This document shows, piece by piece, positions 43,700 through 54,600 of a stretch of DNA of 64,000 nt (the stretch's first letter is position 1; each line of letters begins with the position of its first letter). The DNA is from Ovis canadensis (taxonomy: Eukaryota; Chordata; Mammalia; Artiodactyla; Bovidae). The stretch covers positions 33,310,501 through 33,374,500 of the forward strand of contig NC_091251.1 of NCBI RefSeq assembly GCF_042477335.2. Reading direction: 5' to 3'. A model generated the notes under the pieces. The model was not told where the DNA came from, did not search any database, and was given only the letters and a program-made list of their open reading frames with translations. The position numbers and the translations under genes were made by a program.

Positions 43700-45320
43700 T
43701 TCTCCTCAGCCTGTAACAACTCCCAAGGCTTCGGGAACACAAACCTTTCCCAATCCTGTGAAGCAAAATAAGCAGAGTGAAACCTAGGGCATGACCCTAG
43801 CTCACTAGTGAAAATCCTTTGAACAGGAATTTCTCAGTTTTCCACCTCAAACTCACCTATCAAAGTCCCTGGGGTGGGGGTGGATTCCCAGGTAACCTCT
43901 CCGGCGAACCAATCAAAACCCCTCGCGGATGGAAAGGCGCCTCATTAGCTTACCCACCTAGCCAATCAGAAGCCTTAGAACTCAGAGACCCCCTCGACGC
44001 CCCCCTTGCCGGCCAATTAGAGCACTCCCTTGCGAGAGCCGGTGGCAGCAACAACCAATGAGGTTAAAATTCGGCCTAACACCCCCCCCCTTCCTTGCCT
44101 CACGCCCACGTGGTGTTCCGGGGGTGTGTACGCTAAGCGGGGGCAGGCAGGGAGGAAGCCGAGAAGCACCTCCCACATAGTTTGCGGTTACCGCCACGCG
44201 CGAGACCACCCACCAGCGAGAAGCAGTCGCAGGACCAGCAGCGGCGCGAGGCCTTGTTTACACGGACTGCCGCCGCAGCGTCGGCTAACCGCTTCTCCGT
44301 CACGCGCCGCCTTCGTCACGCATCTCCCCGCTCCGCGACCGGCGGATTACGGACGTCACGCGACAGCCCTGACGGCCCAGCCCTCTTGGCCAGCTTACTG
44401 GACAGCTGAGCGCGGTGATTGACAGACGGGCGGGAGAAAGTGCGCGAGGGGTTTGAGGGGAGGAGAAAGCGCGCAGCCCAGTAGGGGCGACCGCTCCTTG
44501 TGGGAGGAGTATGTAGGGAACCGGGTGCTTCCTGAATATGAGACCACGGAACTAGACTAGATGAGCGAGGGGCGGGGCTTACAAAAGACGTTGGCGCGCT
44601 TCCGTGAGGTGTCTTAACAAGGGATACAATTTGCTGTCGGTCCCTTGGGTTAGTTTGGCTTCGCACTTTTCAGACGACCTCTAAGGACCTACTCTTTCCT
44701 TCCCTTTTCCCCTTTCAGCTCTATCCTCTCTCTCTTCGCCGACTGCAGCTACTGCCGTCCCTGCCCTAAGGGGTGCCCGGCGCCTTTGGGACGTGTTCAC
44801 GTCATAGGCCCTCCACCCTCCCTTCCGGACTTAGCTTCCGGAAGCCTTGTTCTTGTAGGGTTTGCGGTTTCTAGACCTCCTGTTAGCAGCTTTGGCAACT
44901 TTTTAGGTGACCCCTGTCGGTCTTTGCTGACGTTCCCTAACACAGACACGGGTCTCCTTTGGCCTTTACTTTTTGTCTGTTCCCCTCAGCCGCCCCCTGG
45001 GCCCTCTGGGATTTGCGGACTTTCCTTAGATCTTCTGTGCTTCGGGTGCCTCTCCGCCCCAGGCCGGCCCTGGCGCGGGGCGCCTCCTACCCCCTCCTCC
45101 CGGTTTATGAGTAACTCGGCTAAGTCCAAGGCCGCGACTTGTGTACTTTGGGATCCTTGCCCTTGCTGGGGTTGGGTGTGTGTGTCTGTGCGGGGGAGTG
45201 TTGATTGTTCGTGCCGGGCGCGGGCGCGTAGATCCGGGGTCTGAGGTGCACCTCAACAACCCCAGACAGCACTCTCTTAGAAGTGTTGTCATCTGTCCCC
45301 CTCCCGGTGCCGCCTCGGGG
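43700..45320. promoter_or_regulatory. DCAF11: DCAF11 CpG-rich promoter
   Basis: Contains four plus-strand CCAAT boxes (43909-43913, 43962-43966, 44013-44017, 44054-44058), three CGTCACGC motifs (44298-44305, 44314-44321, 44354-44361) and a GC box near 44566. CpG-rich sequence continues to about 45300, well past the likely DCAF11 start. Confidence 0.6.
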
Positions 45321-46290
45321 CAGGTAGGGGAGTGGGGACCCTTAGTTTCCCTGGGCTCATTCTCCCTGGGAGGGCGAAGGTGTGGTTAGTCCTTTGGGCG
45401 ATGCCTCCTGGTTTCTAGGTCGCCAGATCGGTGCTTATCACCTGATCTCCAGGGCCGGCTTCTTGGGCCCACACTTGGTTTAATATTCTGCTATCACCCT
45501 TTGAAATGCTTAAAAAATTTTTTGAGCAAGTGCCCCACAATTTTCTCTTGCTCTGGGATCTACTAATTAAGTAGCCTGTTCTGCCAGTCAGCCATCTCCT
45601 ATTGCTAGATTACTTTCTGCCCTGTAGTGTTTATTGCCTCAATAAATATTATATATATATTTATAAATAAATTCTAAAATAATATAAGCGAAAGTGTTAC
45701 TACCCTCTGTGACCCCATGGACTGTAGCCTGCCAGGCTCTTCTGTCCATGAAATGCCATTCCTTTCTTCACCGTCTTGAGTCACCATCAGAAAATATTAG
45801 ATTCTGTGGTTTCTGGGTTGTCCAGCCTGGAAAATTTGGAATCATTTTCCAAAATGACCTTTCCCTTCTCTTTGCCCTTTAAATTCAGTTATTCAAGTCC
45901 TATGGTTTTCAGAGTCATCACCCAACATCAAATTTTCATTGTTTCACACCTCTCCCGGTTAGTTAATCTCTGGAAGTATTCTTCTCTAATAGCCTTTAGT
46001 TCTTAACCTACAACTGGTTCATTAGTGTTTGTTTCAAATACAAACTTCCAAGCCTGCTTGACTCTTTTTTTACTCTTAGAAGTGCTCCGATCTGTCCCCC
46101 CTTGTCATTTTTTAATTACTTTTGCCAAGCAAATATGGCCGTAAAGTCCTTACTCCTTTCTCTTCTCTGCACCTCCCCAGAATTTCTTGTCTGGGGGAAA
46201 CTTTGTCTCTACCAATCAGACTTCCTTTCTCATGACCCAGTAGTGTCACTTCTAGGAAGCTAGCCCTAGTCTATATGCCAAGTTTAGCAT
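45321..46290. other. Intergenic DNA with a short SINE fragment
   Basis: About 45690-45750 is a reverse-complement Bov-tA fragment ('gaccccatggactgtagcct'). The rest shows no gene and no named repeat. An AT dinucleotide run lies near 45650. Confidence 0.45.
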
Positions 46291-46299
46291 AAATGTTTA

Positions 46300-46520
46300 T
46301 GTTCAGGAGAGCAATTATGGATTGTAGTAAAACACTGGCAACAAAATAGATCCAAGCACACTGCTACAGGATAGAATTGGTTAAATAAATTATGGTTCAT
46401 ATGGTAGACACAAAAATGCCAGGTAGCCATTAAAATGATGTAGTCTTCTATTATTATGCTGTGGGAAACTGTGCAAGTTACATTTTTAGGTTTCAAAAAG
46501 GTGGTAGTTCTTCTGGTGAC
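46300..46520 (+). mobile_element. Old L1 fragment
   Basis: 'ttggttaaataaattatggt' and 'gccaggtagccattaaaatg' match the common L1 3' text. Confidence 0.5.
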
Positions 46521-47920
46521 ATGTGGATGCAAAAACAATATGTTTAAATTCTGCATTTAAAAAGTATAAAAATACCCAGGCTTATTATTAGACAAATAGT
46601 AGAGAAAGCCTTGCATGAACTAATGTGATAAAGATACAGTATGAACAAATCATTATGGTTAACACGGTTCAACCACTTGAGGTCTACAGAAAACAAAAAC
46701 TTCTGTTAAACTCATCTTCTTAACTCATTTAAAAATTACCTCTTTCCTCTTTTCCTCCTTAGCTTACAAATCTGTTTAATTTACAAATGCAGTTTAAAGC
46801 TGAACAAAATCTATACTCAAATCTTTGAAAGATGGAACTTGTGTGTTATTGAATAAGGCATTTAAAAGTCACAGTAAATGTTAAAAAGAAAAATCTGAGG
46901 TTTTATGGCCAAAATGAGTCTTGACATCAAATGCTGAAGAGTGTAAGATTTCATCTCTTGATACATCGGTTGATTTTTGTATATAAAAGATTTTAAGCCT
47001 ATGAACTTGATTATATCACTTGTGACAATAATTTAAAAATGTATATGAGCATTTATATGTTAGGATGTACTGTGTGTTTCATTGAAAGAAAATGGTGTTT
47101 CTTTAAAAAATAATTTTAATTAAGTCATTTTGATAAACTTTATTGGCCCTTCCTCTCATGAATTTGAAATTTGGCACGTTGCTTGGCAACAATTTATAAG
47201 TGCTTTTCGTTTGGGCAATCTCCACTCTCCCCACCTACACTTAAAGCAACAGAGAGGTTTTCTAGTTAGCACCCATTTTAGGACTGATTCTAGTGATTGC
47301 TCTGTAAATGTCAGCTAGTTGACTTCCCGTCTGACTTGCTTTGGGTATTTCCTGCTCATTAGCATGTCCACGAGGGGGCGGGCTGGGCTTGAGAGGAGAG
47401 AAGGAAAACAAATTTTTCTCTGGCTACCTTTGTCCTCCCTCTCCCTAATCCCAGCCTGGTGATGGCAGAGTTCCTGGAACACATGTCCAGCTACAAAGGA
47501 ACACGTGGGCAACACAAAGGAACGTTCTGTCTTCTGAAGTGATGGATGACGTGTGTTTATACATTCTCTTCTTATAGCACGCTCAATGTAGAAGGAAAGG
47601 GGGAAGTATGCTGGTTTACCCAGGACTTAAAAGTGTGTTGACTATAAAGCAATTGAGTAATTACGGGATTTCTAATACTTTTGTGTCCTTGGGAACCAGA
47701 ATTTTTTGTGTGGCGGGTAGGAGGTATAAATATGATACAGAAGTTAAAAACAGTTTAGTTCTGAGTTTGAATAGGAACTATCAGTTTGAACTCAAGAGGT
47801 GTTTTATTTTCCTATCCCTATCCACTGAAAAGATCTAGAAACAATCTAGTAGCAATAAACACTCCTACCACCTAAATCTTAAAATACCATTTCCCATGAA
47901 GGAAACCAGAGCTTGGGGTA
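46521..47920. other. AT-rich intergenic DNA
   Basis: No gene or clearly identified repeat is seen. Confidence 0.4.
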
Positions 47921-47930
47921 GGTCTAGGGT

Positions 47931-48154
47931 GCATGTGTGCGTGCTCAGTCCTGTCTGACTCTTTGCGACCTTATGGAATGTAGCCTGCCAGGCTCCTCTG
48001 TCTGTGCGCTTCTGCAGGCACGAATACTGGAGTGGGTTGCCATGTCCTCCTCCAGGGAATCTTCCCAACCTGTGTTGGGTCAACCTGTGTTGGATCAAAC
48101 CTGTGTCTCTTATGTGTCCTGCATTGGCAGGTGGGATCTTTACCTCTAGCGCTG
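47931..48154 (-). mobile_element. Bov-tA SINE with target-site duplication
   Basis: Reverse-complement SINE ('actggagtgggttgccatgt'). It is flanked by the perfect 10-bp repeat GGTCTAGGGT at 47921-47930 and 48155-48164. An internal duplication of 'aacctgtgttgg' is present. Confidence 0.92.
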
Positions 48155-48439
48155 GGTCTAGGGTAGGAGATGTACAAGGAAAGCATGGAACTTACCATAC
48201 CAGATAGTAAAGAAGCCAGTAAATATTATCAGGGTAAAGTCAAAAGGACTCAGGAGCCAAGCCTATGGCCAAAGAAGGGGTAATTTGAGCATTATAATTT
48301 AATAAACATTAAGTATGTTTAAATCCTTGAGTTCATAATGGGTGTGTGTGTGTGTAACTAATTGGTCACACACAAAAAAACCAACCTGGTCACCTGTTTG
48401 AAGGATGATATGAAACCAAATCATTATTTTTTTAAATAA

Positions 48440-48595
48440 CTAAAACATTTATTTGTGCCAGGTTCTAGTTGCGGCCCATGGGGTCTTTGGTTGTGGCATG
48501 AGGGATCTAGTTCCTTGACCGGGAATTGGGACTGCTGCATTGGAAACTCAGAGCCTTAGCCACTCACTGGACTGCCAGAAAAGTCCCAAAAAACA
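48440..48595 (-). mobile_element. CHR-type SINE
   Basis: 'gttgtggcatgagggatcta' and 'cactggactgccagaaaagt' match the diverged reverse complement of the family. Confidence 0.6.
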
Positions 48596-49239
48596 TTATA
48601 CTGAAGATGGTAAGTTAAGGAAAAGAATCAAGCAGTTATCTTGCTGTACCTGTATAAACTGTGCCTCAGGGTAATGAAAACAGAAAATAAAAGGAGTGTC
48701 CCTTTGTAAGGGAATTTGTAAGAGTTTGAGGACAGCTTTTCTGAAATCCCTAACAAATTAATGAATCTAGGCGATGAACTTCTAGGCCTGGATTCTTCAA
48801 TGGTTAAATTGAAGAGAAGAGTAGAGGGGTAACCTGTAGATTGAAAGAGATATAAAAGGTATACAGGATTTTGTTTTTTGTTTTTTTAATGGATAAGGTT
48901 AGGCTATAATGTCTAGGGTTCTGGATTTAGGTGATACGGGGAAAAAAGCAAGGATGTGATTATCATGAACCATGGTGTCAGTTTACACCAGGAAGGGGAG
49001 GGACTGTGAAGATGAGGAACATGGTGGTGATGGTGGTGGCAGTTTTAGTGTTTGGCAAAGTTCTGTTTTTCTGGGTAATGACTTCAAGGTTCGATTTAGT
49101 TTATTAAGCTATACTTTTATTTTGTATGGTTTTCTATATCTATGTTTTAGTTTAAAGAGTTTAATAAAATGTGTTAACTATATTTTATCATTTATCCGGA
49201 GCTGCAGGGCATGCAATTTTATTCTAATTGGCAAAATCT

Positions 49240-50165
49240 TTTTTTTTTTTTAAATGGGGATTTGTCCAGGCTTTTTATTTTTTTAAATTTAAAAAATTGA
49301 GGTATAGTTGTATTAGTTTCAGGTATACAGCACAGTGATTCAGATACATATATGTGTGTGTGTGTATGTATTCTTTTTCAGATTAGTTTCTTTTATAGGT
49401 TATTATAAAATATTTATAGTTCCCTGTGCTATACAGTGTCCTTGTTTACTATCTATATTTTATATATAGTAGTGTGTATATGTTAATTCCATTCTCCTAA
49501 TGTATCCCTTCCTCATACCTTCTGCTGTGGTAACCATAAGTTTGTTTTCTCTGTGTGGGTCTATTTCTGTTTTGTAAATAAGCTCACTTGTACCCTTTCA
49601 GATTCAATATGTAAGTGATATATATTTGTCTTCTCTGTCTGGCTTACTTCACTTAATATAATTTCCAAGTTCATCTGTGTTTCTGCAAATGGCATTATTT
49701 TATTCTTTTCTATGGTTAATATTTCATTGTATATATATATACCACATCTTTATCCATTCATGTATTGGTGGACTTTTTTTTCCCCAGTGAACATTTAGGT
49801 TCCTTCCATGTTTTGGCTATTGTAAATAGTGCTGCAGTGAACACTGGGGTGCGTGTATCTTCAAATTCTAGTTTTCTCTGGATATATGCCCAGGAGTGGG
49901 ATTGCTGGATGATATGGTAACTCTGATTTTAGTTGTTTAAGGAACTTCCATGGTGTTCTCCATAGTGGCTGCACCAGTTTACATTCTCACCGACAGTGTA
50001 GGAGGGTTCCCTTTTCTCCACACCCTCTCCAGCATTTAGCTGTAGACTTTGATGATGGCCATTCTGACCAGTATGAGGCGATATCTCATTGCATTTCTCT
50101 AATAATTAGTGAAGTTGAGATTTTTTCATATTCCTGTTGGCCAGCTGTATGCCTTCTTTGGAGGA
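49240..50165 (-). mobile_element. L1 LINE 3' portion, antisense
   Basis: Starts with a T-rich run and 'tgaggtatagttgtattagt', then 'tgtgctatacagtgtccttg' and ends near 'tcatattcctgttggccagc', as in an artiodactyl L1 read backwards. It includes a short GT/AT microsatellite at 49350-49370. Confidence 0.75.
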
Positions 50166-50255
50166 AAAAAAAAAAACCTGTTTTTTTGGCCTTGCCATGC
50201 AGCGTGTGGGATCTTAGTTCTCTGACAGCCACTGGATTTCCAGGGAAATCTCCAG
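50166..50255 (-). mobile_element. SINE fragment
   Basis: 'tgccatgcagcgtgtgggat' and 'cttagttctctgacagccac' match a truncated CHR-type SINE next to the L1. Confidence 0.5.
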
Positions 50256-50489
50256 ACTAATTTTTAAGGCTATAACACCTTCCTATTCCTGTGCATTTAG
50301 GTATGGTATCAGAAAGGTGCCTGGAATCCCAATTCCTTGCCTCTTTCCAGGAAGGACTTTATTTCCAACCTATTTTCTTTCTCCTCTAAATTGTATTTAC
50401 ATTGCTCACTTTCCTCTTAAACTGTCAAGTCAGCATTGTATAACATGCCTACAGGGCCCACTCTAATCCATATAGAGTGAAAAGGTGAG

Positions 50490-50680
50490 GACAGCTAACT
50501 TAGTCAATGGTTATTCCTTGTCAGGCAGTTATGAGTGCCTGGCTTCACTGACTCTTAATCCAAACAACACTGTCAGATGTAGGCACATCCCCATTTTATA
50601 GCTGAAGAAGCTGAGAGGCACCCCTGGCTTGAGTCTCCTATGTGCCTAACATCTATACTGTGCTACCTCTGATCATGTTG
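50490..50680 (+). mobile_element. MIR fossil
   Basis: 'ccccattttatagctgaaga' with upstream 'ttaatccaaacaacactg' fits MIR. Confidence 0.5.
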
Positions 50681-51660
50681 TTAGCTATCACATGCTGTGT
50701 ATGAAGTTTTAATATCTGTTAGTGCAGTTTAAAATCTATTTTAGTGCCATGGACTCCACTGCTGTGTTTTAGCATGTAATCCACTCTGACTTTAGATTCC
50801 TTTTTGCTCTTTATACATTATAACTGGTTATTGGCTGTTTTCTATAAAAAACATTTGTTGTTTCCTCCTCCTGAAGGTTTTCTTCTGAGGAATTTTCAGT
50901 TATTTTGTGAATATTTATCCTCATTTTGTGGGTACAAACTTCCATCGTACCCATCTCAGTTTATACATTCACTCAGGCAGATCCAGATCACGGGTGAAGT
51001 TACTCTCAGCCGTCACTCCTGAACAGTGCCTGTCACACAGAAGGTACTATGGAAGCGTTAGCTGCCTCAGTATTGAATCAGCTCTCATGAATACTTTGTG
51101 AGTCAAACTTCAGGGTAATGCAGGAGGAAAAACAGGTCTGAGAACTGACAGTGGAGCCGCGTCACTGGAGTGGGGTCATAGAGGCTTCTGCTTCTCTGAT
51201 GGGAGATTAGGAATTTTAGGCCTGGAGGCTATTCTGAGCTGCTCACAGAGGTCCCTCCTTTTTAATTCCTCAGGACACCAGTAGATACTGTCTTCTCCCA
51301 GCAGTTTCTACTTATCTGGCTCGGTGGTTGAGCTGCCTGTGAGAGAGATCCTTATACCACTGGGCCATGCCAGGGCAGGCTGCACTGGGACACCAGCTGC
51401 TTGGAAGAAGATTGTGAAATTAGTGTTAAAGGGAAGCCTGTGAAGACAGGCAGGAAATGAAAACAGCACAAATGTTATATAAATGAGCATCTCATTGTTA
51501 GGCAGCATGTGGGGAAAGCTCTGGGGCTTGATCTCACAGCACCCAGAGGATGCGAGTGTTGTTAAGTTGCTCATAGTTTCTGCAAGCCTGGTGGCTTGCT
51601 TATTCCAGGGGAGTTGAAGGTGGGGGTAGGGGGGTGCTGTGCCCCCTTGCTAGCTGAAGG
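50681..51660. other. PCK2 3' flank
   Basis: No other gene is recognised. The nearest poly(A)-like hexamer on the minus strand is ATTAAA at 51261-51266, about 400 nt past the PCK2 stop codon. Its use is uncertain. Confidence 0.4.
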
Positions 51661-51666
51661 CTCAGA

Positions 51667-54600
51667 TCACATTCTGCGCACACGTCCCTCCAGGGCCTCC
51701 AGCTCAGCCAGCACTTCCTTGGGCAGATCCTGGTTGACCTGCTCTGTCAGATAGCTCCGAACGTCATGAACCTCCTGTTGCCAAAAGTCCTTGGGAAGGG
51801 AGAACAGCTGGGTGGTGTCTATGGCTCCCAGGCTGCTGAGATCCAAGGCGCCTTCCTTAGGCACCAGCCCGATGGGTGTCTCCCGGGCACTGTCCTCCCC
51901 GTCGAGCCGTCGGCAGATCCAGTCTAGCACCCGGGCATTCTCTCCAAAGCCTGGCCACAGGAAGCGGCCTGCCTCGTCGCGCCGGAACCAGTTGACATGG
52001 AAGATGCGGGGCAGCCGGACCCCCTTGCGCCCCTCCATGCTCAGCCAGTGTTCAAGGTAGCGCCCAAAGTTGTAGCCGAAAAATGGCCGCATGGCAAATG
52101 GGTCATGCATGATGACCTTCCCTGGGGAGGGGAGCAGGATGGGTAAGGAATCTCCTTTCTTACTGGAGAAGAGTATTCTGCCTCCAGCTGGAGGAAGCTT
52201 TGAAATGTTGGTGGTACTGGAATATCCTTAAGGCAGGGCTAGGGGAAGGGAGTAGGGAAAAGATACACCTGGGAAGGGGTGGGCAGGAGGAAGGCCTGGC
52301 TCATGGAGGGAGAGAAGAGGCAAGGTGGGCACAGGAGTGAAGCAGGGAGGGCACTCACCTTTGTGTTCAGCCGCTGCAGTGGCCTCGGAGCGCATGGCAC
52401 TGCCCACAAACACCCCGTGGCGCCAGTTGAAGGCCTCATATACCAGGGGGACTCCTGGGACACCAGGGCACATGGTCAAAGGCAGCCCTTATCTTTGCAC
52501 CATCACTCTATCCCTTCTGGTGATCTCGACTCCTACTCTCTCCTAGGACCTCCACTGTGGATTTTCAAACCCTATGCCGCCCCCCTCCACCTTGATTCTC
52601 CAGGTAGGGGGGCGCTCTACAGGCAGACAGCTGTAGTTAGCAATCCAGGTTGAGGCCCTCTGAGCTTTAAGTACAAGAGGGAGGTATGTCCTGATAGAGA
52701 GCCTGACTCTTAACCCAGAAGGCACGGAGCCTGCATGATGTTTACCTTTGGGTCTACGGCCTCCAAAGATGATGGCGTCAATGGGGACTCCCTCTGGGGC
52801 CTCCCAGGCGGGGTCTATGATGGGGCACTGGCCAGCCGGGGCACAAAAGCGAGAGTTGGGATGCGCACAGGGCTCCTTGTCACCTGGCAGAGCAAATACA
52901 AATACTATCACTTCCAAGGGCATGTCCACTCCCAACACACATACCTTTGCAGGCACTCTTGCACAATTTCTTTTTGCCTCATCAGCTCCCTGCAACCTTG
53001 AGTTGGAGGTTAGTAGGGAGAAGGGAGCCAGAACATCTCCCCTGAAGATCCAGTTATTTATCCATGATGGTGCTGCCAACTGAGTTACGGGAGAAAAGAA
53101 TGGGAGAGGAACTGGGGTTTAGCAGGATATTAATGTTTATACTAAGTTACAGAACTTGGCCAGTGCCCAAGGGAATGGGGTTAAATACTGTCATAGAGTT
53201 ATAATAGAAATTTTGCCCCAGAAACTCTTATTTTATGAGATTATTATTTAAATAAACACTTAAACCTAAAGCAAAAACTGAGACTGTCAGGTCAGTATTT
53301 CAGATAACTGACTTTCCATCAGCAAATGGTGGAAGACAGAATTTCCTGAGTTATCAAAATGCAAACAGGAACTAATTTTAAAGTAGGCAGTATTTTGGTA
53401 ATTTCCCTGGGTCTGCTTAGACCCTGCTGGAGTGACAGGGCTTGAAGAACTCAGTTGAGGACGTAACCTGGACAGTTGTAACCTGAGGAGGTCATTTTAG
53501 GCCCCTTCAGATGCCTGGAGAGGAGATGGGACCGAGTCAGTGGCATATGTATAAAGCCCCATCATGGGGGCCCTGAATGGGCACAGTACTTTCTCTGCTA
53601 GAAGTTGCTGCTCAGACCTGGGGGGCAAGGGAGTCACAGAGCCAGTGTACCCTGCCCTGCTCCAGCCCCGGCTCCTGCCTCCACTCTCATATAAGAACCA
53701 TCCCTTACACTTCTCTCTGGCACTTTCATCCTCAGTTCAGGACCTAGCTCAGGGTATTATTCTGAGAACTGAAGCTGGTACAACACGCCCTAGTAATACC
53801 CCTGAATCCAGAGATGATGAAAGGGTTGGGCAACTAGCCTGTGGGGAAATATGAAAGTTTCTTGGATTTCGCAGTTGGGTGGGGAGGCTGAGGAGGGCTT
53901 AATGATGGTGTTAGAGAAAATGAAGGATGATTAGATGAAGAGGGTGACTGCTAAGCCAGCCTGGAAAACTTGAATGTAGGCTTCAGTGACCACAGGCCAC
54001 CCTCCCCGCTAAGCTCTTCTTTGCTCCCAACCCTAGATCTCGGCTGTCTAAATGCCAAAGGCCACTAAAAGCTGAAGGTCCAGAGTGCAGGACTGGGGGA
54101 AGGGGAGGGCGGCAGGGCACTGGAGAGTAATGACATGGTTGAGAAACTAGCTTCCAGGAGAGGCTAAAGAGCTGGTCTAACTTCGTTTGAAAGGACCGGG
54201 GTGAATATGTTGGAAGAGCAGGGGAAAGTTAACAATACTGACCTTTAGCCAATGGTTATTTTAGCGGGGTGGCAGTGAGGACCCAGGGGAGGGGAGGGGC
54301 AGGCTTCCTCCTTCCTAATGGGTCCAACTTTATGGATTGTGCTTTGAGTCCCATTCTTTCTGTAAAAATTTCCAAGACAGCCCATCCCCTTTAAAAACAT
54401 TCAGCTTATATTAATTGAGAATTTACTATGTATTTGGCACTATGTTGAACCTTTTACATGCATTCTTTAATTTAATCCTCCAACACCTTATGAGCTAGGT
54501 ACTGTAATAACTACCCCCATTCAAGTGCTGGGGACCCTGAAGCTCAGGAGGTTTTAGCAACTCAGTCAGGCCACAGAGCCAATACTTGGTGGAGCTGGGA

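Noticed and set aside
44786-45244. 152-codon plus-strand frame in the DCAF11 CpG-rich region
   Set aside because: GC-rich DNA gives long chance frames. No domain, no homologue known to me and no splice context.
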